This document shows, piece after piece, positions 7,879-17,238 of a stretch of 64,000 bases of DNA. This DNA is from Clostridium mobile. GTDB lineage: Bacteria > Bacillota > Clostridia > Clostridiales > Clostridiaceae. The DNA is taken from the NCBI RefSeq assembly GCF_018918285.1, contig NZ_JAHLQF010000001.1, positions 248,001-312,000 of the forward strand, in the 5' to 3' direction. Both the position numbers and the translations under genes were made by a program. Positions within the stretch are counted from its first letter, which is position 1. Every line of letters starts with the position of its first letter. The notes below the pieces were generated by a model. The model did not search any database. It had not been told where the DNA came from and saw nothing but the letters and a program-made list of their open reading frames with translations.

Positions 7879-8955
7879 TTATATTCCAATTAATGAATCC
7901 ATCAAATTTACCATTGGAAATATAAAAGTAAAAACTAACACCCCAACCAGTAAAGACATTATCGTAATAATTATAGGTTCAATATATTTTGCTGCCCTAG
8001 AGAATGAGTATAAAACTTCCTCTTCCTCCATAGAGGATAATTTATATAGTATTTCTGGTAGCTCACCTTTTTCCTCCGCTGAAGAAATTAAGATAATATG
8101 TTTTTTATCTAATAAGCTATCCTTACTTAGGGATTTGCTGAAGCTTTCTCCTCTTAAAATATGTTTTTTAGACTTATCAAACATATTAATTAATAAAATA
8201 CTGTTTAATGTATTAGAAGCTTTTTCTACAGAATCTACAATATTGATACCAGAATTCAACATAAATGCTAAAGCCAAAAACACCCTAGATATTTGAAGTT
8301 TTTTATAAATTTTCCCTATATAAGGTATCTTAAATATGAGCTTATGCAACAATTGGTTTCCCTTTTTAAATGAAATAATTAATAAATAAATAGATATGAT
8401 AATAGCAGGTATTATAATATAAAGATTTTTATAAATTGATGTGATTACAAAGAAACATATTGATGTAACTTTAGGAATATCGATTTTAAATTCTTTTAAC
8501 ATGCTAATATATTGAGGTAAAATATAAACTACTAGAAATGATATGATTATATTAGTTACTATAAATAAAAATAATGGATAAATTAGTACCTTTCTAACTT
8601 CTTTTTTAATATCAAATTGTCTTTTATAGTAATGGCTTAATCTTTCTAAAGTTTTTGATAGTATTCCTGCTTCTTCCCCTACTCCTATCATCTCTATATA
8701 AAATTTAGGGTATATTTTTTCAAAATCCTTTAAAGCAGAATAAAAGCTTCCTCCTAAATATAGCTTATCCTTCATGGTTTTAAGGCTCACATTCATGTTA
8801 AACTGAAAATACTCTTGCATTAAATCAATGGCTGATGGCAAATTTAAACCTGCATTTAGTAGAGAGGATATTTCACTGCATAGAATATATAAATCTTTTT
8901 CATTAGTCTTTCTTTTTAGTCTTAGCTTATTTAGTCCTAACTTATTTAATATTAT
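7879..8955 (-). CDS. comGB: Pseudopilus membrane platform protein, with apparent AUA start
   Basis: A GspF/PilC-family inner membrane platform protein of about 358 residues. It has the GxGEEAG motif (GVGEEAGILSKTL), three long membrane helices and a second copy of the motif (SSAEEKGELPEIL). The first standard start, a TTG at 8841, would cut off a conserved N-terminal helix that reads LYILCSEISSLLNAGLNL. The frame is open upstream to a TAG at 8968-8970 that overlaps the ribosome site. The only initiators in range of AGGAGGG are ATA at 8955 or 8952. The function is solid and the start is inferred. Confidence 0.88.
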   Translation of the reverse strand: MILNKLGLNKLRLKRKTNEKDLYILCSEISSLLNAGLNLPSAIDLMQEYFQFNMNVSLKTMKDKLYLGGSFYSALKDFEKIYPKFYIEMIGVGEEAGILSKTLERLSHYYKRQFDIKKEVRKVLIYPLFLFIVTNIIISFLVVYILPQYISMLKEFKIDIPKVTSICFFVITSIYKNLYIIIPAIIISIYLLIISFKKGNQLLHKLIFKIPYIGKIYKKLQISRVFLALAFMLNSGINIVDSVEKASNTLNSILLINMFDKSKKHILRGESFSKSLSKDSLLDKKHIILISSAEEKGELPEILYKLSSMEEEEVLYSFSRAAKYIEPIIITIMSLLVGVLVFTFIFPMVNLMDSLIGI

Positions 8956-8962
8956 TACTCTT

Positions 8963-8969
8963 CCCTCCT
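8963..8969 (-). promoter_or_regulatory. Ribosome site that fixes the comGB start
   Basis: AGGAGGG on the minus strand, seven bases before an ATA codon at 8955. An in-frame TAG directly upstream rules out a longer frame. Confidence 0.65.
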
Positions 8970-8971
8970 AT

Positions 8972-10087
8972 CTATAACTTGTTTACCTCTTCTAAGGAGG
9001 TTATACCTTTCTTAACCAAATCCATAGCTCTAACCTTCATAGATTTCATTCCAGATTTTATACTATAATTTCTAAGTGCACTAATGGAAAAATTATTAAT
9101 TATTATATCCTTATGCCTTTCATCTATCTCCATTAGTTCATACACTAAAGTTCTGCCTAAATACCCTATATTGTCACAAATGTCACACCCTTTGCTTTTA
9201 TATATTTTCACCTCTAAATCCATACTATTATCTTCTTCTTTACAATATGGACAAAGTGTTTTTATTAACCTTTGAGCTATAACAGCTTCAATTGAATCTA
9301 CTACTAAATACTTAGGTATACCCATATCTATTAACCTTAATAAAGATGTGGCAGCATCTGGCGTGTGTATAGTTGACATGACTAAGTGACCTGTTATGGA
9401 TGCTCTTACAGATATTTCAGCTGTTTCTTTATCTCTTATTTCTCCAACCATTATAACATCTGGATCTTGCCTTATTATGCTCTTCAGCCCTTTAGAAAAG
9501 GTAAGGCCTATTCTGTTATTTACATTTACCTGGTTAATTCCATCAATAGAATATTCAACAGGTTCTTCTAAAGTAATTATATTATTATTTTCATTATGTA
9601 TTTCATTTAACATTCCATATAGAGTAGTTGTTTTTCCACTACCAGTAGGCCCAGTTATTAGTATCATCCCTTGGGAATAACTCAATAGTCTTTTTATTTT
9701 TATTCTTTCTTTATCATCAAAACCCAAGTTATCTAATTCTATAATCTTAAATGTGTTATATAGTATTCTAATAGATACTTTTTCTCCTTTTATAGTGGGC
9801 AATATGGATACTCTTATATCGTGAAGTTCTTCCTTAAATTTAAATTGGAATTTTCCTTCTTGAGGCATTCTCTTTTCGATAGTATCCATTTGTGACATTA
9901 TTTTAATTCTTCCTACAACCCTCTCATATCCTTCCAAGGGCAATTTATGAATATCATATATACTTCCGTGAATCCTATATTTAATCATTACATAATCGCT
10001 ACAAGGATCAATATGAATATCACTTGCACCCTTTTCCATAGCCTCTGTTAATATATGATCTATAAAAGCTATAGATGAAGATAGCAT
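8972..10087 (-). CDS. comGA: Competence / type II secretion ATPase
   Basis: A 371-residue GspE/PilB-family ATPase without the extra N-terminal domain, matching ComGA in length. It has Walker A GPTGSGKTT, Walker B DPDVIMVGEIRD, the His-box region STIHTPDAATSL and a four-Cys zinc element (CPYC and CDIC). It powers assembly of the pseudopilus used for DNA uptake. The ATG at 10087 follows AAAGGAGGGTTAATAA. It leads the operon comGA, comGB and four pseudopilins. I see no prepilin peptidase or comC nearby. Confidence 0.92.
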   Translation of the reverse strand: MLSSSIAFIDHILTEAMEKGASDIHIDPCSDYVMIKYRIHGSIYDIHKLPLEGYERVVGRIKIMSQMDTIEKRMPQEGKFQFKFKEELHDIRVSILPTIKGEKVSIRILYNTFKIIELDNLGFDDKERIKIKRLLSYSQGMILITGPTGSGKTTTLYGMLNEIHNENNNIITLEEPVEYSIDGINQVNVNNRIGLTFSKGLKSIIRQDPDVIMVGEIRDKETAEISVRASITGHLVMSTIHTPDAATSLLRLIDMGIPKYLVVDSIEAVIAQRLIKTLCPYCKEEDNSMDLEVKIYKSKGCDICDNIGYLGRTLVYELMEIDERHKDIIINNFSISALRNYSIKSGMKSMKVRAMDLVKKGITSLEEVNKL

Positions 10088-10202
10088 TTATTAACCCTCC
10101 TTTTATTATTTATTTCACATTATACCCCTTTGGAAAAATATTAAACAAATATACGCACTAAAGCATTGTAGAACTACCTATATATGTATTAAAATTATTT
10201 CT

Positions 10203-10245
10203 GCATAAAAAAAGCTATATCAAATAAAATTTGATGTAGCTTTTT
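10203..10245 (-). terminator. Terminator of the dapF-lipoprotein unit
   Basis: A 17-bp stem with one mismatched pair (10209-10225 with 10229-10245) and a three-base loop is followed by a T-run on the minus strand. It separates this unit from comGA. Confidence 0.85.
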
Positions 10246-10251
10246 AAAGTA

Positions 10252-10299
10252 TCTGAAATAAAATAACTAGTCAATGATACGACGAATATTTTATTTCAG
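10252..10299 (+). repeat. Palindromic repeat copy 1, short form
   Basis: A 47-base unit with perfect 12-bp ends (CTGAAATAAAAT at 10253-10264 and its complement at 10288-10299) around a 23-base core. Forty-one bases (10252-10292) match the element at 18621-18661 with one difference. It lies just 3' of the lipoprotein gene. Copy 1 looks like an internally deleted form of the 114-base copy 2. Confidence 0.8.
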
Positions 10300-10301
10300 A
10301 A

Positions 10302-11375
10302 TTAATTACTTCCTATTATTCTATATTTCGATGGATTTATTGATATTAAACTATTAGAGTTATCCTTAGGGTTATATTTGAAAACTTCATTATTTTGACC
10401 ATCTAATCCTGTGTAGCCACAATAATATACTGAGCCTTCATCGTCCACTTTTAATCCTCCATAAGGATCTGCCTCTACAGGAAAATCAAAAGTTATCCTC
10501 TCAACTTTATTATTTTCTAAATTTATAGAATATAAAGCTGGAAGATCACTTCCTTTTTCTAATCCTATAATATACATAGCATTATTCATCTTATTATAAA
10601 CTCCATCATATATTTCTTCTATAGACTCGCTTATTGAAATAATTTTATCGCTATCTCTTTCATAAAGATAAATAGTATTTTTGTTCAAATCTCTAGATAA
10701 AATCATTAAGTTATTTTCATAGGGTAAAAAATAAGTATAATATCCCTTAGGTAATTTTGTATATATCTCTTCTTTATTATCTTTAACATTATATTTATAT
10801 ATCGCAGTAGTCCTTGTTTCGTCACAAACACCATAGTATAATATTTCATCATCATTTATCCAATGAAATAAATTTCCCGAAACCAATACACTACTATTAA
10901 ATTGGATTTTTTCTCTAGTATCAATTCCATATAAAGATAAACCCTCAGCGCTATCTAATGATTGGCTAGAATAACTCCTATAAGCAAGATTACCACCCTT
11001 AGGAGAGATTCTTAAATCTTTTGCATAATAAAATTCATTTATATTACTTACTTTATCGTTTTTTAATATGTTTATACTATTTTTTTTAATTTCGTTTTCA
11101 TCATGCAATAATAAAATATATAAAGATGCATCTTTTTTGTATGCAATTTCTGATACATATTCTAAACTATCAACTTTAGCAAGGGAATTATTATTTATCT
11201 TATAAATATTAGATTTAACATCCTTGTTTTCCATAATTATTACATCATTAAATTTAAAATTAGTCACTGTAACTTTAGTCTCAAAATGTTCTTCATTTGT
11301 TCTGCTGCAGGATGACGCGGTAAGGGCTAATAACATAGTCATAACTAAGGAGATAAACTTATATATTGATGACAT
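10302..11375 (-). CDS. Putative lipoprotein, beta-propeller-like
   Basis: A 357-residue exported protein of unknown function. The N-terminus has a basic/hydrophobic signal ending in LTASSCSR, a plausible though weak lipobox with Cys at about residue 23. The mature part has repeated short beta motifs with Asp, Gly and Tyr (for example FHWINDDEILYYG and YNPKDNS), like WD40 or TolB propellers. It starts one base after the dapF stop with GGGAGAAG upstream, so it is co-expressed with dapF. No link to lysine synthesis is evident. Confidence 0.72.
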   Translation of the reverse strand: MSSIYKFISLVMTMLLALTASSCSRTNEEHFETKVTVTNFKFNDVIIMENKDVKSNIYKINNNSLAKVDSLEYVSEIAYKKDASLYILLLHDENEIKKNSINILKNDKVSNINEFYYAKDLRISPKGGNLAYRSYSSQSLDSAEGLSLYGIDTREKIQFNSSVLVSGNLFHWINDDEILYYGVCDETRTTAIYKYNVKDNKEEIYTKLPKGYYTYFLPYENNLMILSRDLNKNTIYLYERDSDKIISISESIEEIYDGVYNKMNNAMYIIGLEKGSDLPALYSINLENNKVERITFDFPVEADPYGGLKVDDEGSVYYCGYTGLDGQNNEVFKYNPKDNSNSLISINPSKYRIIGSN

Positions 11376-11376
11376 C

Positions 11377-12198
11377 TTATAAATTTACTTCTCCCTTATA
11401 TACAATTTCTGCGGGTCCAGTCATCATTATACCATTAGATGTAATTTCTATAAAAAGAACTCCTCCCGGTAAGTCAACTTGAACCCTATTATCCACTAAC
11501 CCTACCTTATTTGCAGCTATTACACTTGCACAACTGCCAGTACCACATGCAAGAGTTATACCCGCTCCTCTTTCCCATGTTTTTACCTTTATCCTATCTC
11601 TGCTTAATATTTCACAAAAATTAACATTTGTCCCCTGTGGAAATAAACTCAATTTTTCAATATGTCCACCTTCTAATATATCAAAATCCTCTATATTGCC
11701 AAATATAACAGTATGAGGTACCCCCATAAAAAGCGAGGTAATATCATAGATTTTTTCATTTACTTTTATAGATTTATTTATAACTTCTTCAGTACATAAT
11801 ACAGGTATTTGCTTGGGATCAAAAGAATGCATCCCCATATTTATAGTAATATCAGTAATTTCTCCACTTTTCAATCCTAATATTGCTTCTTTTATTCCAT
11901 CTCCAGTTTCTATTTTAATTCTATCCCTATTGCAAATTCCTTCAATATATATATTTTTTGCAAGGCATCTTATCCCATTTCCGCACATTGAAGCATAAGA
12001 ACCATCTGCATTAAAAATATCCATTTTTATATCAGCAACTTCACTACCACTTATTAGTATTAAACCGTCTCCTCCGATACCATAGTGCCTATCACATAAT
12101 CTCTTAGCTATTTCTTCTCCTCTTTTCAATAAATTCTTATGGAAATCTTCAATAAGAATAAAATCGTTGCCATTTCCATGCATTTTTATAAATCTCAT
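11377..12198 (-). CDS. dapF: Diaminopimelate epimerase
   Basis: A 273-residue PLP-independent epimerase converting LL- to meso-diaminopimelate for lysine and peptidoglycan. The two catalytic cysteines are seen in ASMCGNGIRC and LACGTGSCAS. The N-terminal MHGNGNDF signature is intact. The ATG at 12198 follows TAGGAGGGGAAGAA. It is transcribed away from rqcH and together with the lipoprotein gene downstream. Confidence 0.97.
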   Translation of the reverse strand: MRFIKMHGNGNDFILIEDFHKNLLKRGEEIAKRLCDRHYGIGGDGLILISGSEVADIKMDIFNADGSYASMCGNGIRCLAKNIYIEGICNRDRIKIETGDGIKEAILGLKSGEITDITINMGMHSFDPKQIPVLCTEEVINKSIKVNEKIYDITSLFMGVPHTVIFGNIEDFDILEGGHIEKLSLFPQGTNVNFCEILSRDRIKVKTWERGAGITLACGTGSCASVIAANKVGLVDNRVQVDLPGGVLFIEITSNGIMMTGPAEIVYKGEVNL

Positions 12199-12329
12199 TT
12201 CTTCCCCTCCTAAACTCCAGAAATAGTTTACTATTTTAATACTGTAATATCAATAACAAATTCAACTTTATTTTAATTTTTTATAGTGTTATACTATTAT
12301 TCATAATTATACTTGAAAGGATGATAGCT

Positions 12330-14066
12330 TTGGCATTAGACGGTATTTTTTTATATAGTATAGCAGAAGAATTAAAAAATTCAATTATAAATAGTAAAGT
12401 AGAAAAAATCAATCAACCTGAAAAAGATGAACTAGTATTATTGCTTAGAAAAGATAGATCTAATTATAAACTTCTTATAAGTGCTAGTCCTGTTTATCCT
12501 AGAATACATTTTACTAATATTACTAAGGAGAACCCACTTTCCCCTCCTATGTTTTGTATGCTTTTAAGAAAACACTTGAATAACTCTAGATTAGTAAATA
12601 TACGCCAACTCAATGCTGATAGAGTGCTGTTTCTAGATTTTGAAAGCAAAGATGAGCTTGGTTTTAATAGTATCTATACTCTAGTAGTAGAGATAATGGG
12701 TAAGCATAGTAATATTACATTGATAAGGGAAAGAGATAATATTATAATGGATAGCATTAAACATGTCACTCCTAACATGAATAGTTTTAGATCTCTTTAT
12801 CCTGGAATACCTTATGTATTTCCTCCAAGCTCAAATAAATTAAATCCTCTAAATTATAATTACGAAAGTTTATACAGCTTTGTATCAGAAAAAAACATTA
12901 AATTTGATAAAAATTTTCCTTCAAAGGTATTTGAAGGTATAAGCAGTCAATTTTCTAAAGAAATTTATTTTAGAATTATAAAAAACAATATAGAATTAAG
13001 TATTGATACATTACAAGAAATAAATAAAATCCTTTTAGAAATATTTAATCTTATAAAAATCAATAGCTTTTACTTTGCCTCTTATGAAAACTTAGATGGA
13101 AATAAGGATTTCTATTGTTTAAAATTATATAATTTAGAAGGATACTCTATAAAAGAATTCTCTACTCCTTCAGAATTAATAGATAGGTATTATGAGGATA
13201 AAGATAAAGGAGATAGGCTAAATAGCAGAACTTCTAACCTTCAAAGACTTATAAATAATAACTTAGATAGATGCTACAAAAAATTAAATTTACTTAATAA
13301 TAATTTAGAAGAATGTAAAGAAAAAGAAAAATACAGAATGTATGGTGAACTGCTTACTGCAAATATTTATAATATAAAACCTGGAGACAGTGAGATAAAT
13401 GTTTTAAATTATTATAGTGAAGATGAAGAATATATAAATATTTCATTAGATCCTCACAAAACACCTTCTCATAATATACAAAACTATTATAAAAAATATA
13501 ATAAGCTAAAAAAATCTGAAGAAGTTTCTGTAAAACAAATTGAAGTCACAGAAGAAGAAGTAACATATCTTCAATCGGTTTTAACAAATATAGCTAATTT
13601 AGAAGACTATAAAGGTATAGATGAAATAAAAAAAGAGCTTATGGAAGCAGGGTATATTAAATTTAAAAGAGAGCTGAAAAAAAAGGATTCTATCAGCAAG
13701 CCAATGCATTTTCTTTCCTCAGAGGGCATAGATATATATGTTGGTAAAAACAATATTCAAAATGATTATTTAACATTGAAATTTGGAAATAAAAATGACA
13801 TTTGGATGCATACAAAAAATATCCCCGGTTCCCATGTAGTTATAAAAACAACAAAAGAATTTACAAATAAAACTTTAGAGGAAGGAGCAAATCTTGCAGC
13901 ATATTACAGTAAAGCAAAAGATTCCTCTAATGTTCCCGTGGACTATACTGAAATAAGAAATGTCCATAAACCAAATAGTTCTAAACCAGGCATGGTGATT
14001 TATTATACTAATAAAACTATATATATAACTCCTGAGGAACCAAAACTTGAGAGAGTAAATCATTGA
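12330..14066 (+). CDS. rqcH: RqcH, ribosome quality-control NFACT protein
   Basis: A 578-residue NFACT protein. In Bacillus, RqcH binds stalled 50S-tRNA complexes and adds C-terminal Ala tails. The N-terminal domain starts ALDGIFLYSI and includes MGKHSNITLI. A long charged helical region covers about 280-430. The C-terminal NFACT-R domain has DIWMHTKNIPGSHVVI. An ATG at 12321 directly abuts AAAGG and is unusable; the TTG at 12330 is nine bases from it and gives the normal N-terminus. It was often annotated as a fibronectin-binding protein. A -10-like TATACT lies at 12290. Confidence 0.93.
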   Translation: MALDGIFLYSIAEELKNSIINSKVEKINQPEKDELVLLLRKDRSNYKLLISASPVYPRIHFTNITKENPLSPPMFCMLLRKHLNNSRLVNIRQLNADRVLFLDFESKDELGFNSIYTLVVEIMGKHSNITLIRERDNIIMDSIKHVTPNMNSFRSLYPGIPYVFPPSSNKLNPLNYNYESLYSFVSEKNIKFDKNFPSKVFEGISSQFSKEIYFRIIKNNIELSIDTLQEINKILLEIFNLIKINSFYFASYENLDGNKDFYCLKLYNLEGYSIKEFSTPSELIDRYYEDKDKGDRLNSRTSNLQRLINNNLDRCYKKLNLLNNNLEECKEKEKYRMYGELLTANIYNIKPGDSEINVLNYYSEDEEYINISLDPHKTPSHNIQNYYKKYNKLKKSEEVSVKQIEVTEEEVTYLQSVLTNIANLEDYKGIDEIKKELMEAGYIKFKRELKKKDSISKPMHFLSSEGIDIYVGKNNIQNDYLTLKFGNKNDIWMHTKNIPGSHVVIKTTKEFTNKTLEEGANLAAYYSKAKDSSNVPVDYTEIRNVHKPNSSKPGMVIYYTNKTIYITPEEPKLERVNH

Positions 14067-14100
14067 GGATTCTGCTTAAGCAGAATCCTTTCTTTTATTT
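14067..14100 (+). terminator. Terminator after rqcH
   Basis: A 22-base perfect palindrome (14067-14088) is followed by a T-rich tail. It faces the end of xth on the other strand and may work both ways. Confidence 0.9.
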
Positions 14101-14107
14101 ATCTTAT

Positions 14108-14866
14108 TTAAATCTCAATCATTATAGGACAATGATCTGATCCCATCACATCTGTCAGTATTTTAGCATCCTTTATTAAATCTAACATATTATTCGATAC
14201 AAAGAAGTAGTCTATTCTCCAACCTGTATTTCTTTCTCTAGCTTTAAATCTATAACTCCACCAACTGTATTCAACCTTATCTGGATATAAATATCTATAA
14301 ACATCTGTATATCCATTTTCAATAAATTTATCAATCCAAGCTCTCTCAATTGGCAAAAATCCTGATGTCTTTTCATTTGCTTTTGCATTTTTTATATCCA
14401 TCTCTGTATGAGCAGTATTATAATCTCCACATACTATTAGCTTTTTTCCTTCACTAACTAATGAATTACAATAATCCAGTATAGCATCATAAAAATCTAA
14501 CTTGTATTGAAGTCTTTCTTCATTCATCTGCCCATTTGGAAAATATATATTGAGCAAAGTAAACTCTTTATACTCTGTTGTTAATATTCTACCCTCATTA
14601 TTAAACTTTTCAATATGTATACCTTTTTCTACTTTTAGTGGTTCTGCTTTTGTGTAAGTAGCCACACCACTATATCCTTTTTTATCTGCAAAACTAAAGT
14701 AGGATTTATATTCTTCCATATTAACTAAATCATCTTTTAACTGTTCTTCTTGAATTTTTGTTTCTTGAATACAGAGTATATCTGGCTTTTCTTCTTCTAT
14801 CCAACTATAAAAATTCTTCTTGGCTATTGCCCTTAATCCATTTACATTCCATGAATATATTCTCAT
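14108..14866 (-). CDS. xth: Exodeoxyribonuclease III
   Basis: A 252-residue AP endonuclease/3'-5' exonuclease for base-excision repair. The catalytic motifs are WNVNGLRA, the Glu in QETKIQ, GDYNTAHTEMD and SDHCPI at the C-terminus. The ATG at 14866 follows GAGGGTGATAGTA; an in-frame GTG three codons upstream lies inside that site. It ends opposite rqcH. Confidence 0.95.
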   Translation of the reverse strand: MRIYSWNVNGLRAIAKKNFYSWIEEEKPDILCIQETKIQEEQLKDDLVNMEEYKSYFSFADKKGYSGVATYTKAEPLKVEKGIHIEKFNNEGRILTTEYKEFTLLNIYFPNGQMNEERLQYKLDFYDAILDYCNSLVSEGKKLIVCGDYNTAHTEMDIKNAKANEKTSGFLPIERAWIDKFIENGYTDVYRYLYPDKVEYSWWSYRFKARERNTGWRIDYFFVSNNMLDLIKDAKILTDVMGSDHCPIMIEI

Positions 14867-14912
14867 TACTATCACCCTCTATATTATAAATTTTCATTAA
14901 AGTAAATTAATA

Positions 14913-15044
14913 CTATTTGTTATTCCTATTTATATAAACATTCATAGCATATATAGCTTTATAGGCTAAAAATATAAATGCCATCTTTGCCATTATGGTA
15001 ACGACAGAATCTATTACATCACATAGACTTAATAGTTGTACCAT
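14913..15044 (-). CDS. Small single-pass membrane protein
   Basis: A 43-residue protein beginning MVQLLSLCDVIDSV, with one hydrophobic helix (about residues 14-36) and a basic tail ending NRNNK. The ATG at 15044 has a strong GGAGGAAATATTA site, which is why I accept it and not the longer open frame. It lies between the uraA terminator and xth. The function is unknown. Confidence 0.6.
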   Translation of the reverse strand: MVQLLSLCDVIDSVVTIMAKMAFIFLAYKAIYAMNVYINRNNK

Positions 15045-15104
15045 ATTAATATTTCCTCCAATCCTAGGTTTACTATACTTTATATCTTTAATTATATATA
15101 AAAC

Positions 15105-15138
15105 CAATAAAAAAAACAGTAGCTAAGCTACTGTTTTT
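15105..15138 (-). terminator. Terminator overlapping the uraA stop codon
   Basis: A 12-bp perfect stem (15112-15123 with 15127-15138) and a three-base loop are followed by eight T on the minus strand. The stem includes the uraA stop codon. Confidence 0.9.
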
Positions 15139-16442
15139 CTGTTATTTTCATCTATATTCTCATCTTCTTCAGTTTTACTTTGTTTTGGTAGTGCTAAATT
15201 TAATATTATTCCAACTAAAGTTGCTAAAGCAACTCCTGCTATTTCAACTGGTGAACCATTCAATTCAAAGTTAATTCCTGCTCCACCTATTCCAAGAACT
15301 ATTATAACTGAAGCTATTACAAGGTTTCTTTTCTTACTAAAATCTACTTTGTCCTCTACAAAAACTCTAAATCCTGAAGATGCGATTATACCAAACAGAA
15401 GAATGCTTACTCCTCCCATAACCGGCATAGGCATTGTTTCTATTATAGCTGATACAGGTCCTATAAAGGATAGTGCTATAGCTATTATTGCAGCACCTAC
15501 AATTACCCATACGCTATAAACCTTAGTTATTGCCATAACTCCAATGTTTTCACCATAAGTAGTGTTTGGAGGACCTCCTGCAAAACCTGCAAACACAGTT
15601 GCTAATCCATCTCCAAGTATGGATCTGTGGAGACCTGGTTCCTTTGTAAAGTCTTTTCCTATAACATTGTTAGTTACATATACATGTCCAATATGCTCTG
15701 CTAATGTTACAAAAGCTACAGGTGCCATTAATATCATGGCATTTATATTGAACTTTGGTAACATAAAAGGTGGTAATTGAAAGAACTTTGCATTGGTAAT
15801 TTTAGCTATACTTTCTGGTGGTATTACACCTAACATTAAAGCCGCTGAATATCCAGCAATCATTGATATGAGGATAGGAATAACCCCTAAAAATCCTTTG
15901 AAATACATTGTCCCAAATATACCAATACCTAAAGTTATCATTGATACTGTTATCCATGCCCATCTTGGTACATGCGCCATTGAAGGATCTATAAATCCTG
16001 AATTTAATCCTGCCCAATTAACTGCAACCCCTGCTAATCCTAATCCAATAACTAAGACAACAGATCCTACAACTACTGGTGGTAAAAGTTTGTTTAACCA
16101 CTCTGTACCTGTTAAGCTTATTATATAAGCTACAATTACATAAACTAACCCTGCGGCAATTATACCTGACAGCATAGCATTAGGTCCAAAACTTGCAGAT
16201 GCAACAGTCATAGGTGCTATAAATGCAAAGGATGACCCAACATATGCTGGAAGCTTAGCTTTAGTACACAAGGTATAGATTAAGGTTCCCACACCACTAC
16301 AGAAAAGTGCCATTGACGGGCTCATCCCTGTTAGCATAGGTACTAAAATAGTTGCTCCTACCATAGCAAATAGATGTTGAAAACTTAGTGGTATTGTTTT
16401 ACTAATGGGTAATTTTTCATTAACATCGACATAATTTTTCAT
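15123..16442 (-). CDS. uraA: Uracil permease (NCS2 family)
   Basis: A 439-residue nucleobase:cation symporter with about 12-14 hydrophobic segments. Family motifs include FQHLFAMVGATILVP, the substrate region VTLAEHIGHVYVTN and the Gly-rich stretch AGGPPNTTYGENIG. The location just after pyrR, under the same PyrR attenuator, points to uracil as substrate. The ATG at 16442 follows GGGAGGAATAAT. Confidence 0.95.
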   Translation of the reverse strand: MKNYVDVNEKLPISKTIPLSFQHLFAMVGATILVPMLTGMSPSMALFCSGVGTLIYTLCTKAKLPAYVGSSFAFIAPMTVASASFGPNAMLSGIIAAGLVYVIVAYIISLTGTEWLNKLLPPVVVGSVVLVIGLGLAGVAVNWAGLNSGFIDPSMAHVPRWAWITVSMITLGIGIFGTMYFKGFLGVIPILISMIAGYSAALMLGVIPPESIAKITNAKFFQLPPFMLPKFNINAMILMAPVAFVTLAEHIGHVYVTNNVIGKDFTKEPGLHRSILGDGLATVFAGFAGGPPNTTYGENIGVMAITKVYSVWVIVGAAIIAIALSFIGPVSAIIETMPMPVMGGVSILLFGIIASSGFRVFVEDKVDFSKKRNLVIASVIIVLGIGGAGINFELNGSPVEIAGVALATLVGIILNLALPKQSKTEEDENIDENNRKTVA

Positions 16443-16507
16443 ATATTATTCCTCCCTTTTTAGTCTCACTGAACTAATTTAAAAGATTTTTGATTTCTAT
16501 TTATATA

Positions 16508-17044
16508 TTATATTTCATAAATCTTTACTGAGTCCACTCCATCAATTTCTTCTACTTCTACAGAAACTATTTCACTCTTTGATGTAGGTATGTTTTTGCC
16601 TACATAATCAGGCCTTATTGGTAACTCCCTATGACCTCTATCTACAAGTACTGCAAGCTGAATCATTTTAGGTCTTCCATTTTTAAATATTGCATCAATA
16701 GCAGCTCTTACAGTTCTTCCTGTGTAAATAACATCGTCTATTATTATTACATTTTTGTCCTTTACATTTACACCAATTTCTTCATCACTTACTTGTGGTT
16801 GCACATCAACACTGGTTAAATCATCTCTGTAAAGTGTGATATCTACACTTCCAACAGGCACATTTGATCCTTCAAAGTTTTCTATATTCTTTGATATTCT
16901 CTCAGCTAAAGGATATCCCCTTCTCTTCACACCAATCAGCACTATATCCTCTACACCTTTGTTTTTTTCAATTATCTCATGAGATATTCTTGTTAAAGCC
17001 CTTTTTATAGATTTGTCATCTAATATGGATGCTTTAAGTTTCAT
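16508..17044 (-). CDS. pyrR: PyrR bifunctional attenuator and uracil phosphoribosyltransferase
   Basis: A 178-residue type I phosphoribosyltransferase fold that binds pyr mRNA with UMP and favours termination. The PRPP-binding motif reads [14 protein letters not shown], preceded by the hood residues LTRISHEI. The ATG at 17044 follows GAGAGGTGAAGAATTT; longer in-frame starts fall in the leader. Its own leader carries a PyrR site, antiterminator and terminator, so the pyrR-uraA unit is self-controlled. No pyr biosynthesis genes lie in the window. Confidence 0.96.
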   Translation of the reverse strand: MKLKASILDDKSIKRALTRISHEIIEKNKGVEDIVLIGVKRRGYPLAERISKNIENFEGSNVPVGSVDITLYRDDLTSVDVQPQVSDEEIGVNVKDKNVIIIDDVIYTGRTVRAAIDAIFKNGRPKMIQLAVLVDRGHRELPIRPDYVGKNIPTSKSEIVSVEVEEIDGVDSVKIYEI

Positions 17045-17084
17045 AAATTCTTCACCTCTCAACCATAAGCTTTTAATTAAATAT

Positions 17085-17119
17085 AAAATTAAAGCCTTGA
17101 CCCATAATAGAGTCAAGGC
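17085..17119 (-). terminator. Attenuator terminator in the pyrR leader
   Basis: An 8-bp GC-containing stem (17094-17101 with 17112-17119) is followed by a T-rich tract on the minus strand. Its ascending arm also forms the antiterminator with 17161-17169. Confidence 0.85.
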
Positions 17120-17160
17120 GTAAAATTCCAAACAATTATCTAATTACATCTCTCTTAATT

Positions 17161-17187
17161 AACGCCTTATAATCTCTCTGGATCATT
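17161..17187 (-). promoter_or_regulatory. PyrR binding loop and antiterminator arm
   Basis: On the minus strand, ATCCAGAGAGATT matches the PyrR RNA consensus (ARUCCnGnGAGGYU). It is followed by AAGGCGTTAA, which can pair with TTACGCCTT at the base of the terminator. Known PyrR logic applies: UMP-bound PyrR holds the loop and allows the terminator to form. Confidence 0.85.
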
Positions 17188-17238
17188 TAAAGGAATTTTA
17201 ATTTATTAAATCATATCATATTACAATGATGAATACAA

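Noticed and set aside
15562-16128. Open frames of 72-111 codons on the plus strand over uraA
   Set aside because: They are antisense to a clear permease gene, lack ribosome sites and have no protein-like pattern.
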